Shown: positions 16,371 through 26,408, counted from the stretch's first letter. The stretch is DNA of 64,000 nt from Halotalea alkalilenta (GCF_001648175.1 NZ_CP015243.1:3472001-3536000), one strand, 5' to 3'. Numbers and translations are program-made. Notes: generated by a model from the sequence alone, not told the origin.

Positions 16371-19300
16371 ATGCTCGACAAGCCGTTCGACAAAGTTCTG
16401 ATCACCAACCGCGGTGCTATCGTCACCCGCATCCAGCGCACCCTCGCGCGACTCGGCATCGAGTCGGTAGTGGTCTACGCCGAGGCCGACCGCGACGCGC
16501 CCTACGTCCACTCGGCCGGCGCCGCCTACTCCCTCGGCGAAGGCAGCGCCACCGATACCTATCTCGACATCGACAAGCTGATCGACATCGCCCGGCACAG
16601 CGGCGCCCAGGCGGTTCATCCCGGCTATGGCTTCCTCAGCGAGAACGCCGCCTTCATCGAGGCGTGCGAAGCCGCCGGACTGGTCTTTCTCGGACCAACC
16701 GCCGAGCAGGTCCGCGACTTCGGCCTCAAGCACCGGGCCCGGCTGCTCGCCGAACGCGCCGGCGTACCGCTGGTGCCCGGCAGCGGGCTGCTCGCGAGCC
16801 TCGACGAGGCACTGGCCGCTGCCGAGCGGATCGGCTATCCGGTGATGCTCAAATCGAGCGCGGGCGGCGGCGGCATCGGCATGCAGGCCTGCTTTGATGC
16901 CGCCGCGCTGACCCAGGCATTCGAACGGGTGCGCCAGGCGAGCCAGCGCAACTTCGGCGATGCGGCGCTATTCGTCGAGGCCTACATCGCCGATGCCCGT
17001 CACATCGAAGTACAGCTGTTCGGCGATGGCGAAGGCCGGGTAGTAACCCTGGGCGAGCGCGACTGCTCGACCCAGCGGCGCCACCAGAAGGTGATCGAGG
17101 AGTGCCCCGCGCCGAATCTGCCCGCGCCAGTGCGCATGGCGATGCTCGACGCCTCGGTGCGGCTCGGCGAAACGGTGCGCTATCGCAGCGCCGGCACGGT
17201 GGAGTTCATCTACGACCCGAGGCGCGGGCACTTTTACTTCCTCGAGGTCAACACCCGGCTGCAGGTGGAACACGGGGTGACCGAAATGGTCTGGGGGGTC
17301 GACCTGATCGAATGGATGCTGCGTTTAGGCGCGGGCGCGCTGGGCGATCTTCACGCCCGCGCAGCCGCCCTCGCACCACACGGCCATGCGATCCAGGCCC
17401 GGCTCTACGCCGAGGCGCCGCACCAGGGGTTTCGCCCCAGCGCGGGGCTGCTCACCGAGGTCGAGTGGCCAAGCGCCCCGGGGCTGCGCATCGATCATGC
17501 GATCGAGGCGGGCTTCGAGGTGTCGGCGCAGTTCGACCCGATGCTGGCCAAGCTGATCCAGCATGCCGACAGCCGCGAACAGGCCCGTCAGTGCCTGGCC
17601 TCGGCGCTTGCCGCGAGCCGGGTCGAGGGCATTGCCACCAATCGTGCCTGGCTCGTGGCGCTGCTCGACGATGGACGCTTCGCCGAAGCCCGGATGCACA
17701 CTCGCTGGCTCGATACCTTCGACTGGGCGCCCAGGGCGATGGAGGTGCTCAGCCCCGGCACCCTCACCACGGTGCAGGACTTCCCCGGCCGCCAGGGCTA
17801 TTGGCACGTAGGGGTGCCGCCGTCGGGGCCGTTCGATGATCTCTCGTTCCGACTCGGCAACCGGCTGCTCGACAATTCCGCCGACGCGGCCGGGCTCGAG
17901 ATCACCTTCACGGGCCCGACGCTGCGCTTCCACCGCGCCGCCCAGATCGTGCTCAGCGGCGCGCCGATCGCGGCCACCCTCGACGGCGCGCCGCTGCCCT
18001 CGTGGCAGGTCACCGAGGTGGCGCCCGGCGCCATCCTCACGCTGGGCAGGGTCGAGCGCGGCGCGCGTGCCTACCTGCTGGTACGCGGCGGCATCGACTG
18101 CCCTCGCTATCTCGGCTCGCGTGCCACCTTCACCCTCGGACGCTTCGGCGGCCACGCCGGCCGCGCTCTGCGCAGCGGGGACCTGCTGGCGCTTTGCACC
18201 GCGACACCGATCGCCGCGCGCGCGCTCCCCGAGGCGCTACGCCCAAGCTTCGATGCCTCGAGGGTCGATATCGCGGTGCTCTATGGCCCGCACGGATCGC
18301 CCGACTTCTTCACCGACGCGGACATCGACACCTTCTTCGCCCACGACTGGGAGGTGCACTACAACTCGAGCCGTACCGGCGTGCGGCTGATCGGCCCCCA
18401 TCCCGAGTGGGCCCGTGCCGACGGCGGCGAGGCCGGCCTGCATCCATCGAACATCCACGATAACGCCTACGCTTTCGGCAGCATCGACTTCACCGGCGAC
18501 ATGCCGGTGGTACTCGGCCCCGACGGGCCCTCGCTCGGCGGCTTCGTCTGCCCCGCGGTGGTGGTGCGCGCCGAGCGCTGGAAGCTCGGCCAGCTCGCCG
18601 CCGGCGATCGAGTGCGCTTCGTTCCAATCAGTATCGATACCGCCCAGGCGCTGGATGGAGCCCAGGAGCGGCTCATCGCCCAGCTGACACCGGTGGCGAT
18701 GCCGAGGCTCAAGATCGAGCGCGGTGAGCCGCTGCTGCGCGAAGTCGCCGCAGAACGCGCAGGCGAGCGGATCGTCTATCGCCGCGCCGGCGACGACTTC
18801 GTGCTGATCGAATTCGGTGCGATGGTGCTGGACATCGCCCTGCGCCTGCGCGTGCACGCCTGGATGGAGTGGCTGCACGCCCATCCGCTGCCCGGGCTCA
18901 AGGAAATGACCCCCGGCATCCGCTCGCTGCAGCTGCATTTCGAGCCCCGCGAGCTTGGCATCGCTGCGCTGCTCGCCCACCTGGCCGAGGCGGAAATCGC
19001 GCTGCGCGACGTCGAGCGGCTCGAGGTCGAATCGCGCCTGGTCCATTTGCCGCTTTCCTGGGACGACCCCGCCTGCCGCGAGGCGACCGACAAGTACCAG
19101 CGCTCGGTGCGCCCGGACGCCCCCTGGTGCCCGAGCAACCTCGAGTTCATCCGCAGGATCAACGGGCTCGATGATATCGAGGCGGTAAGCGAGACGCTGT
19201 TCTCGGCGCGCTACCTGGTGATGGGGCTGGGCGACGTCTACCTCGGCGCCCCGGTCGCGAGCCCCCTCGACCCGCGCCATCGGCTGGTGACCACCAAGTA

Positions 19301-19970
19301 CAACCCGGCACGAACCTGGACGGCGGAGAACTCGGTCGGGATTGGCGGCGCCTATCTTTGCGTCTATGGCATGGAGGGGCCAGGGGGATATCAGCTGGTC
19401 GGCCGCACCCTGCAGATGTGGAACCGCTATCGGCGCACCGCGGAATTCGACCAGCCCTGGCTGCTGCGCTTCTTCGACCAGCTCCAGTTCTTCGAAGTGA
19501 GCGCCGAGGAGCTCGAACGGATCCGCCGCGACTTCCCCCATGGCCGCTATCCATTGAGGATCGAGCGGCGTCGCTTCCGGCTCAGCGACCTGCGCGCCGA
19601 ACTCGAATCGGCGCAGCCAAGGATCGATGCTTTTCGCGCGCGACGCGAAGCGGCGTTCCAGGCCGAGATGACCCGCTGGCGGGCCTCGGGGCAGTTCAGC
19701 TTCGAGGATCACCTGCCGCCACCGGGCGAAAAGGCCGTTCTTGCCAGCGGTGAACATGGTGTCGAAAGCCCGGTCGCCGGCAGCCTCTGGCAACTGCTGG
19801 TCGCCGAGGGCGAGCACGTCGAGGCGGGCCAGCCGGTGGCGCTGGTCGAGTCGATGAAGATGGAAATCGAGATCATCGCCGACCGATCGGGGCAAGTGGT
19901 CAGGCTGCCATTGCGAGCCGGCTCGGCCGTGGCGGCCGGCCAGCCGCTGGTGGTGATCGCGGCTGACTGA
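16371..19970 (+). CDS. biotin-dependent urea/guanidine carboxylase
   Basis: The protein has 1199 residues. An N-terminal biotin carboxylase (about 1-450) has the ATP-grasp glycine loop SSAGGGGIGM near 160-170 and the EVNTRLQVEHGVTE signature. Next come carboxyltransferase domains related to KipA/KipI (about 470-1080). A C-terminal biotin domain has VESMKMEIE with the biotinyl lysine. In UAAP-linked operons this enzyme carboxylates guanidine rather than urea, and the guanidine-I riboswitch upstream strongly favours that role. I use the ATG before LDKPFDK; no good Shine-Dalgarno is visible. Unlike many homologous loci, no allophanate hydrolase gene follows. Confidence 0.93.
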   Translation: MLDKPFDKVLITNRGAIVTRIQRTLARLGIESVVVYAEADRDAPYVHSAGAAYSLGEGSATDTYLDIDKLIDIARHSGAQAVHPGYGFLSENAAFIEACEAAGLVFLGPTAEQVRDFGLKHRARLLAERAGVPLVPGSGLLASLDEALAAAERIGYPVMLKSSAGGGGIGMQACFDAAALTQAFERVRQASQRNFGDAALFVEAYIADARHIEVQLFGDGEGRVVTLGERDCSTQRRHQKVIEECPAPNLPAPVRMAMLDASVRLGETVRYRSAGTVEFIYDPRRGHFYFLEVNTRLQVEHGVTEMVWGVDLIEWMLRLGAGALGDLHARAAALAPHGHAIQARLYAEAPHQGFRPSAGLLTEVEWPSAPGLRIDHAIEAGFEVSAQFDPMLAKLIQHADSREQARQCLASALAASRVEGIATNRAWLVALLDDGRFAEARMHTRWLDTFDWAPRAMEVLSPGTLTTVQDFPGRQGYWHVGVPPSGPFDDLSFRLGNRLLDNSADAAGLEITFTGPTLRFHRAAQIVLSGAPIAATLDGAPLPSWQVTEVAPGAILTLGRVERGARAYLLVRGGIDCPRYLGSRATFTLGRFGGHAGRALRSGDLLALCTATPIAARALPEALRPSFDASRVDIAVLYGPHGSPDFFTDADIDTFFAHDWEVHYNSSRTGVRLIGPHPEWARADGGEAGLHPSNIHDNAYAFGSIDFTGDMPVVLGPDGPSLGGFVCPAVVVRAERWKLGQLAAGDRVRFVPISIDTAQALDGAQERLIAQLTPVAMPRLKIERGEPLLREVAAERAGERIVYRRAGDDFVLIEFGAMVLDIALRLRVHAWMEWLHAHPLPGLKEMTPGIRSLQLHFEPRELGIAALLAHLAEAEIALRDVERLEVESRLVHLPLSWDDPACREATDKYQRSVRPDAPWCPSNLEFIRRINGLDDIEAVSETLFSARYLVMGLGDVYLGAPVASPLDPRHRLVTTKYNPARTWTAENSVGIGGAYLCVYGMEGPGGYQLVGRTLQMWNRYRRTAEFDQPWLLRFFDQLQFFEVSAEELERIRRDFPHGRYPLRIERRRFRLSDLRAELESAQPRIDAFRARREAAFQAEMTRWRASGQFSFEDHLPPPGEKAVLASGEHGVESPVAGSLWQLLVAEGEHVEAGQPVALVESMKMEIEIIADRSGQVVRLPLRAGSAVAAGQPLVVIAAD

Positions 19971-19997
19971 GCGAGCGCCCCGATGCTCACTCGATGC

Positions 19998-20906
19998 TCA
20001 GTTACGATCGCAGTGGCTGTCGGCTATCTCTCCCTCGAGCCATGTGCGGAAGGCTTCGAGGGAGGGAAGGGACTGGTTGCGCTTCGGATAGACCAGGTAG
20101 TAGCTGCGTCGGCTGACGATCGATGGCCAGGGAGAGACGAGTTCGCCCTCGCGCAGCTCGTCCTCGACCAGGATGCGCGGCACCAGCCCGATACCGATGC
20201 CGTCGGCCACCGCCTGGATCAGATGGGAGGTCAGCTCGAAGCTCGGCCCCGGCCGAATGGACCGCGAATCCAGGCCGTGCTGCTCGAACCACTCCCCCCA
20301 CACCTCGGCGCGGCTGACCACGTTGAGCAGCAGGAACTCGTTGAGTTGCGAAGGCGCCAGGGGCAGCCTCGCACCGGCGAGCCTGGGGCTTGCGATCACC
20401 GTCAGGCGCTCGGTGTGCAGCCGGTGCGAGACCAGGTTCGGCCAGTGATCGACCCCCACGCTGATCGCAGCGTCGAGATCGCTGGCATGGAAGTCGACCG
20501 CGTCGATGCGCGAGTGGATATTGACCAGAATGCGGGGATGAGCGGCGTAGAAGCGGTGCAGGCGCGGCAGCAGCCACTTCGAGCCGAAGGTGGGCAGCGT
20601 CGCCAGGCGCAGGAACCCGCCCCCCGACTGGTGGGAAATCGCACGCATGCTGGCGTTGCGGATCTGGCCCAGCGCCTCGCTCAGCTCGCGCTGGTAGACC
20701 CGTCCGACCTCGGTCAGCGCGATCCGCCGCCCCTCGCGACGAAAGAGCTTGAGCTCGAGCAGTTGCTCGAGCGCTTGTACGTGCCGGCTGACCGCGCTCT
20801 GGCTGAGTTTCAGCTCCTCGGCCGCACGCGTGTAGCTCTCGTGGCGCGCCGCCGCCTCGAAGGCGAGCAGGAGCGACATCGATGGCGTCAGCCTACGCGA
20901 ATTCAT
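19998..20906 (-). CDS. LysR-type regulator (GcvA-like)
   Basis: The protein has 302 residues. The N-terminal winged HTH (about 8-66) has FEAAARHESYTRAAEELKL and SQSAVSRHVQALEQLL. An effector domain follows from about 95. It is transcribed away from the YdiJ-type dehydrogenase, with a shared promoter region of about 90-170 bases, so it probably controls that gene. It runs towards the guanidine carboxylase and ends 27 bases from it, so the two are convergent. A role in guanidine control is less likely given the riboswitch. Confidence 0.88.
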   Translation of the reverse strand: MNSRRLTPSMSLLLAFEAAARHESYTRAAEELKLSQSAVSRHVQALEQLLELKLFRREGRRIALTEVGRVYQRELSEALGQIRNASMRAISHQSGGGFLRLATLPTFGSKWLLPRLHRFYAAHPRILVNIHSRIDAVDFHASDLDAAISVGVDHWPNLVSHRLHTERLTVIASPRLAGARLPLAPSQLNEFLLLNVVSRAEVWGEWFEQHGLDSRSIRPGPSFELTSHLIQAVADGIGIGLVPRILVEDELREGELVSPWPSIVSRRSYYLVYPKRNQSLPSLEAFRTWLEGEIADSHCDRN

Positions 20907-21078
20907 TCGTAAAACTCATGGATATCCTGTGAGATATGCGTTTGTCCTCGCCCATTTTGCCGATCAGAATACCCTATGCGGGGAGATGCGGCCGGGATCC
21001 ATGAATCCTACGCAAGATTATCCGAAACGCCTTCTTGCCGCCCGCGCCGACACCTTCCACCCCTGGAGCCACCTGGGC

Positions 21079-24000
21079 ATGATCACTCAGCTCGACGACT
21101 CGGCCACCGAGACGCTCGCCCCGCGCTATCGCCGCTTTCTCGACCGCCTCGCCGAGCTTGGCTTCAAGGGGCAGATCGATACCGACGATGCCCACCGCAC
21201 GGTGCTCTCCACCGACAACTCGATCTACCAGCGCCTCCCCCAGGCGGCGATCTTTCCCCGCGACACGGATGATCTGACGCTCGTCGCGCGCCTCGCCGGG
21301 CAGGCGGAATTCGCCGAGGTGGTACTCACCGCCCGTGGCGGCGGCACCGGCACCAACGGCCAGTCGCTGACCGACGGCGTGGTGGTCGATTTGAGCCGCC
21401 ATCTCAATCACATCATCGAGATCGACGTCGAGCGCCGCCGGGTGCGGGTCCAGGCCGGGGTGGTCAAGGACCAGCTCAACGCCGCCCTGAAACCCCACGG
21501 GCTCTTCTTCGCGCCCGAACTCTCGACCTCCAATCGGGCGACGATCGGCGGAATGATCAACACCGACGCCAGCGGCCAAGGCAGCTGCGAGTACGGCAAG
21601 ACCCGCGACCATGTGCTGGCGCTGGATACCGTGCTGATCGGCGGCGAGCGTTTCGAGGCCCGGCCGCTCGATGCCGACCAGGCCCAAGCGATGATCGACG
21701 CCGGCGGCAAGGTAGGCGAGCTGCATCGCGTCGCTCGCGAGGTGATCGATCAGCACCGGGAGGCGATCGAGGCGCGCTTCCCAGCGCTCAATCGCTGCCT
21801 GACCGGCTACGATCTCGCCCATCTGCGCGACGCCGACGGCCGGCTCGACCTCAAAAGCCTGCTCTGCGGCGGCGAGGGCTCACTCGGCTTCATCGTTGAA
21901 GCGACGCTCAACGTACTGCCTATCCCCAAGCACTCGGCCCTGGTCAATGTGCGCTACGCAAGCTTCATGGATGCACTGCGCGACGCCTCGGCCTTGATGC
22001 ACGGCGCCGCGACCCTGTCGCCACCGACATCGATCGAAACCATCGACGACAAGGTGCTGGGACTGGCGATGGCGGACATCGTCTGGGAACGGGTGGCCGA
22101 ATACTTCCCTCCCGGCTCGGCCGTGCCCACGGAGGGGATCAACCTGGTCGAGTTCAACGACGAGGACGCCGACGCGCTGGCAACACGCGTCGAAGCCTTT
22201 TTGCTCCATCTCGACACCGATCCCTCGGTGACCCGGCTCGGCCATACCGTGGCCTGGGGCCGCGCGGAAATGGCCTCGGTCTATGCGATGCGCAAGCGCT
22301 CCGTTGGGCTGCTCGGCAACGTAGAGGGCGAGAAGCGCCCGATTCCCTTCGTCGAGGACACCGCCGTGCCACCGGAGCGGCTGGCCGACTACATCGCCGA
22401 GTTTCGCGCGCTGCTCGATGCCCGCGGGCTCGACTACGGGATGTTCGGCCATGTCGACGCCGGCGTGCTCCATGTACGCCCGGCGATCGATATGAAGGAC
22501 CCCGCCCAGGCCCGGCTGATTCGGGAGATCAGCGACGAGGTCGCCGGGCTGACCCTGCGCTATGGCGGGCTCTTGTGGGGCGAGCACGGCAAGGGCGTGC
22601 GCTCGGAATATTCGCCTGGGTTCTTCGGACCGCTCTATCCGCTGCTACAGCGGATCAAGACCGCCTGCGATCCGCACAACCAGCTCAACCCGGGCAAGAT
22701 CGCCACCCCGAGCGGCAGCGCCGAAACCTCGGCCAGCTGGCGGCTTTTGAAGATCGATGAAGTATCGACCCGCGGCGAGCGCGATCGACAGATTCCGGTA
22801 CAAAGCTGGCGATACTTCGGCGCCGCGATGCACTGCAACGGCAACGGCGCCTGCTACAACTACGACCCCGATGACGCGATGTGCCCTTCGTGGAAAGGCA
22901 CTCGCGACCGGGTCCACTCGCCCAAGGGGCGGGCGACTCTGTTCAAGGAGTGGCTGCTACGCCAGCACCAGGCCGGCGTCGATATCGAGCGCGAACGCAA
23001 GCGGCTTGCCGGCGCCGGTCCGCTCGATCATCTGCGTGCCCTGCCCGCTCGCGCCCTGCGCAGCCTGAAGCGCGAGCGCGATGATTTCTCCGACCAGGTC
23101 TACGGAGCGATGGCCGGCTGCCTGGCGTGCAAGTCCTGCGCAGGCCAGTGCCCGGTCAAGGTCAACGTGCCGGATTTTCGCGCCGAGTTCCTCGCCCTTT
23201 ACCACGGCCGCTACCTGCGCGGACCGCGTGATCACCTGATCGGCGCATTGGAGGCGATGATCCCCCGGCTGGCGCCGTTCGCCTCGGCCTACAACGCACT
23301 GGGCGGCTGGCGCCCCATCTCCCGGCTGGTGGAGCGCGGGATCGGCCTGGTCGACATGCCACGGCTGACTCGCGCACCGCTGCACAAGCAGCTGGCCGCC
23401 TGGAACGTGCCGATCGCCACACCGCAGCGCCTCGACGCGCTGCCGCCCGAGCGCAGGGAGCAGGCGGTGGTACTGGTGCAGGACGCCTTCACCAGCTACT
23501 TCGATACCGCGGTGGTGCGCGATGTGATCGAACTGCTGCGTCGTCTTGGCGTCGAGGTACTGGTCGCGCCCTACGCGGCCAACGGCAAGCCGCTGCAGGT
23601 GCAGGGCTTCCTCGGCCGCTTCGAACGCACCGCCCGACGTCAGGCCGAGCGGCTCTCGGCGCTGGCCAGCCGGGGCGTACCGCTGGTCGGCATCGACCCG
23701 GCGATGACCCTATGCTATCGCCAGGAGTACGCCAAGGCGCTCGGTCCTGGCCAGGTGCCCAAAGTGGCGCTGCTGCAGGAGTGGCTGGTCGACCATCTGG
23801 ATCGCTTCGCCCGGCCGCTCACTCACCCCGCCAACCAAGCGAGCGCGTACCGGCTGCTGGCCCACTGCACCGAGAAGACCACCGCACCGGGCTCGGTGAG
23901 CGGCTGGCAGCGGCTGTTCACCGCCTTCGGCCTCGAGCTCGGCACGGTCGAGACCGGCTGCTGCGGGATGTCAGGCACCTACGGCCACGAAGCGCGCAAC

Positions 24001-24183
24001 CTCGAGACTTCAAAGCGGATCTACGCACTCTCCTGGCAGCCGAAGATCGAGCAGGCCGGCGAAACGGTGATGCTGGCCACCGGCTACTCCTGCCGCAGCC
24101 AGGTCAAGCGTTTCTCCGCGACCCGCCTCGACCATCCCTTCCAGGCGCTGCTGCGCGCCCACAAGCGGGCCATCGACGACTGA
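21079..24183 (+). CDS. ydiJ: FAD- and Fe-S-binding dehydrogenase, YdiJ type (D-2-hydroxyglutarate dehydrogenase candidate)
   Basis: The protein has 1034 residues from MITQLDD, close to E. coli YdiJ (about 1018) and aligned with its N-terminus. In-frame ATGs at 20989 and 21001 would add 26-30 residues. The FAD-binding PCMH domain has STDNSIYQ and ARGGGTGTNGQSLTDG. An FAD-oxidase C-terminal domain follows, then a ferredoxin-like cluster motif CLACKSCAGQCPVKV near 685 and a CCG-type motif GCCGMSGTYGHE near 960. Related enzymes oxidise D-2-hydroxyglutarate or other 2-hydroxyacids to feed respiration. It is divergent from a LysR gene. Confidence 0.9.
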   Translation: MITQLDDSATETLAPRYRRFLDRLAELGFKGQIDTDDAHRTVLSTDNSIYQRLPQAAIFPRDTDDLTLVARLAGQAEFAEVVLTARGGGTGTNGQSLTDGVVVDLSRHLNHIIEIDVERRRVRVQAGVVKDQLNAALKPHGLFFAPELSTSNRATIGGMINTDASGQGSCEYGKTRDHVLALDTVLIGGERFEARPLDADQAQAMIDAGGKVGELHRVAREVIDQHREAIEARFPALNRCLTGYDLAHLRDADGRLDLKSLLCGGEGSLGFIVEATLNVLPIPKHSALVNVRYASFMDALRDASALMHGAATLSPPTSIETIDDKVLGLAMADIVWERVAEYFPPGSAVPTEGINLVEFNDEDADALATRVEAFLLHLDTDPSVTRLGHTVAWGRAEMASVYAMRKRSVGLLGNVEGEKRPIPFVEDTAVPPERLADYIAEFRALLDARGLDYGMFGHVDAGVLHVRPAIDMKDPAQARLIREISDEVAGLTLRYGGLLWGEHGKGVRSEYSPGFFGPLYPLLQRIKTACDPHNQLNPGKIATPSGSAETSASWRLLKIDEVSTRGERDRQIPVQSWRYFGAAMHCNGNGACYNYDPDDAMCPSWKGTRDRVHSPKGRATLFKEWLLRQHQAGVDIERERKRLAGAGPLDHLRALPARALRSLKRERDDFSDQVYGAMAGCLACKSCAGQCPVKVNVPDFRAEFLALYHGRYLRGPRDHLIGALEAMIPRLAPFASAYNALGGWRPISRLVERGIGLVDMPRLTRAPLHKQLAAWNVPIATPQRLDALPPERREQAVVLVQDAFTSYFDTAVVRDVIELLRRLGVEVLVAPYAANGKPLQVQGFLGRFERTARRQAERLSALASRGVPLVGIDPAMTLCYRQEYAKALGPGQVPKVALLQEWLVDHLDRFARPLTHPANQASAYRLLAHCTEKTTAPGSVSGWQRLFTAFGLELGTVETGCCGMSGTYGHEARNLETSKRIYALSWQPKIEQAGETVMLATGYSCRSQVKRFSATRLDHPFQALLRAHKRAIDD

Positions 24184-24210
24184 TCCTGGGCGGTCCCGCC
24201 GCGAGCCCAC

Positions 24211-24240
24211 CCACCGGGCCGCTGCAGAGCGGCCCGGTGG
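24211..24240. terminator. perfect 13-bp hairpin after ydiJ
   Basis: CCACCGGGCCGCT and AGCGGCCCGGTGG pair without a mismatch around GCAG. It is 27 bases past the ydiJ stop codon. No T-run follows, so it may stop transcription poorly or protect the mRNA 3' end. Confidence 0.5.
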
Positions 24241-24384
24241 ACGCCGCAAGGCGACACCGCATCTGCATTCTCCATCCCGCTCCCACGCCACAGGCCCACT
24301 GAGCGCCCATAGCTTCGAACGCCCGCTCTGCAGCAGGGGTGAGAAAAGCGTATGGTGAAAGGGTCACGAAAAATGGAGAGCATC

Positions 24385-24582
24385 ATGAATGACAAGTCAG
24401 GCGCTCTGGCGTGCCCGAAATGCGATAGTCAGGAAACGGTCAAGCTGCAGCCCGCAGAGGCCCCGGCCCAATTGAAGTGCAACACCTGCGGCTATCTGAG
24501 CGAGTACCGCATGGCCTTGATCAAGGCCTGCGCCCACAAGGTGACCGACGCCGCAGCCGCATCTTCCGAGAAGGCTACCTAA
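24385..24582 (+). CDS. small zinc-ribbon protein
   Basis: The protein has 65 residues starting MNDKSGALACPKC. GGAG lies 8 bases before this ATG; an upstream in-frame ATG lacks such a site. Two CxxC pairs, CPKC at about 11-14 and CNTC at about 31-34, form a likely zinc ribbon. The C-terminal tail is Ala/Ser rich. Its function is unknown; small zinc ribbons of this kind bind nucleic acid or protein. It sits alone between ydiJ and a cupin gene. Confidence 0.7.
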   Translation: MNDKSGALACPKCDSQETVKLQPAEAPAQLKCNTCGYLSEYRMALIKACAHKVTDAAAASSEKAT

Positions 24583-24820
24583 GCCTTCCCAGCGGCTCAT
24601 CGCTTCGCGTGCTCGAATCATCGCATCGATTTCATCATCGAGCCCTTCCCACTGATCCATCGATATGGAGCAGCGGGAAGGGATCGTTCAACGTAGGCCA
24701 AAGCGCTTAGATGACATCGCGCTGGTGAAGAGGATTTACTGTCACCGGACACTTCTTTCTTTCGAGCGCCCAAGTGCTGACGACTCGGTCGCGGATAACG
24801 TGAAATCCAAGGAGAGATCT

Positions 24821-25330
24821 GTGCGTGACGATATCGTGGTCAACGTCGATGAAGTAGCAGAAATCCTTGATGAAAGCGGCCCATGGCGAAGCACTTACAA
24901 ACCGTTGACCCCGGCGCTTGCGCCGCGAATGGGGAGACTGGGGGTGAATCTCTGCCGGGTCGGGCCAGGCCAGAGCGCCTGCCCCTTCCATACCCACCAG
25001 CTCGAGGACGAAGTGTTCTATGTGCTTTCCGGGCACGGCGTATTGCGCTATGGGGAAACCCTGCGGGAGATCGGCCCAGGCGACTGCATCTCATGCCCCG
25101 CGAGCAGCGGCATAGGCCACCAGCTGGCCAATCCCTTCGACGACGACCTAGTGTATCTCGCCATTGGTCTCAACGAGCCGAATGAAGTTTGCACCTATCC
25201 CGACAGCGGCAAGCTGATGATCCGCGGACTCGGACAGGTCGGGCGGCTGCAGGCCGCGGACTACTATGACGGCGAGTCGGCGCCGCTGAAAATCTTCGCA
25301 ATGCTCGAAGCAGCGGGAGTCAAGCGCTGA
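24821..25330 (+). CDS. cupin-domain protein, GTG start
   Basis: The protein has 169 residues. I use the GTG at 24821 because AAGGAGAG lies 7 bases upstream; a longer frame is open but has no site. The cupin core at about residues 45-115 has CPFHTHQLEDEVFYVLSG (metal His, His, Glu) and GDCISCPASSGIGH. It resembles uncharacterised cupins annotated as mannose-6-phosphate isomerase-like or quercetinase-like. No substrate can be named. Its neighbours do not help. Confidence 0.75.
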   Translation: MRDDIVVNVDEVAEILDESGPWRSTYKPLTPALAPRMGRLGVNLCRVGPGQSACPFHTHQLEDEVFYVLSGHGVLRYGETLREIGPGDCISCPASSGIGHQLANPFDDDLVYLAIGLNEPNEVCTYPDSGKLMIRGLGQVGRLQAADYYDGESAPLKIFAMLEAAGVKR

Positions 25331-25428
25331 TCGGACGATCGGCGCCTGAATGCGCCCTAAGCGTATGCTCCACCCGCCTCATCCCAATCGAACGCAGGCA
25401 ATGAGCGATGCGAAACGATGCCTTGGCG

Positions 25429-26205
25429 TCAATCGATCGACCAGGTCACGTTGACACCGGCATCGAGTGTGATCTCACCCTCGCGATACTCGGGCTCGGG
25501 AGCACCAGCGAAGCCGGCGGCGCGAGCCACGCTCATCTGCGGCCGGAACACCGGTGCCTGCGTCTCTTCGACTCTGATCACCTGCCCAAGGGAGACGCCC
25601 AGCGATTCGGCGATCAGCTGCGCCTTCGCCTGCGCTCGCGCCAGGGCCTTGCGCAAGGCTTCATCGGAGGCCGCATCGCGGTCGATAAGGTCGTATTGAA
25701 TCCCGGCGAGATCATCGACACCCGCCGCGGTCAGCGCATTGAGGATGATCGGTACGTCATCCAGGTCATACAGAGTCAGGCTGACCGGGCGCTCGAGCCG
25801 CGTACGAATCAATGGCTCACGGCTCTGGCCGTCATCCTGCGGGCGGGCGAGGGTCTCCGCCGTCACGCTGAGCGAGCCGGCGCGGATATCCTTGCGCTCG
25901 ACGCCTGCGGCCTCGATCTGCCTGATCAGCTCGCCCACGCGCGCCTCCAGCCGGTCGCGCGCCTGGGCAAGTATCTCGGGATCGGTGGAGGCTCCCTCCT
26001 CCCTGGACACCGCCGGCGTACGTTCCATCAACCGCGCATTCACCGTCGCGATGTCGGGGGCGACATCGATCGAGCCTTGCGCCTGGACGTAGAGTTCCGG
26101 CGGTGTCTTCTCAGCGGCCAACGCCATAGGGGAAAGGGATAGCAGAGCGGCGGTAATAGCGGCGCTTGCGAGGTAAAGCGTAAGCGGGCGATGAAATACG
26201 TGCAT
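25429..26205 (-). CDS. periplasmic SIMPL-domain (DUF541) protein
   Basis: The protein has 258 residues from the ATG at 26205, which has AGGAG 8 bases upstream. A signal peptide covers about residues 1-31 (LYLASAAITAALLSLSPMALA). The mature part is a SIMPL/DUF541 domain with the typical ELYVQAQGSIDVAPDIATV start and an Ala/Arg/Glu-rich helix. Family members (E. coli YggE, for example) are periplasmic or outer-membrane proteins linked to oxidative stress, with no defined enzymatic activity. It is probably monocistronic. Confidence 0.85.
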   Translation of the reverse strand: MHVFHRPLTLYLASAAITAALLSLSPMALAAEKTPPELYVQAQGSIDVAPDIATVNARLMERTPAVSREEGASTDPEILAQARDRLEARVGELIRQIEAAGVERKDIRAGSLSVTAETLARPQDDGQSREPLIRTRLERPVSLTLYDLDDVPIILNALTAAGVDDLAGIQYDLIDRDAASDEALRKALARAQAKAQLIAESLGVSLGQVIRVEETQAPVFRPQMSVARAAGFAGAPEPEYREGEITLDAGVNVTWSID

Positions 26206-26364
26206 AGGGACTCCTGTCATGGGCATCCATCCGGCTTGCGGGCATAGAATGCCACGAACCATCGCCCAAAGCGTTCCCCTGCAAAAGCCTGATTCCTGAG
26301 CACGCAGCCAAAACCATGACGACCGGAACCACCAAGCGACAGGGCGGCTGCGGTCATCATCACA

Positions 26365-26408
26365 AAACGAAACGGCGGCTGGACCGAGAGGTCCAGCCGC
26401 CGCTTTTT
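26365..26408. terminator. bidirectional rho-independent terminator
   Basis: CGGCGGCTGGACC (26373-26385) pairs with GGTCCAGCCGCCG (26390-26402) around GAGA. The plus strand continues CTTTTT and the minus strand TTTCGTTTTG. On the minus strand it ends the repeat-protein gene. Confidence 0.85.

Noticed and set aside
18237..19895. A 552-residue minus-strand open frame opposite the carboxylase
   Set aside because: It is a shadow of the biotin carboxylase coding strand and has no family features.
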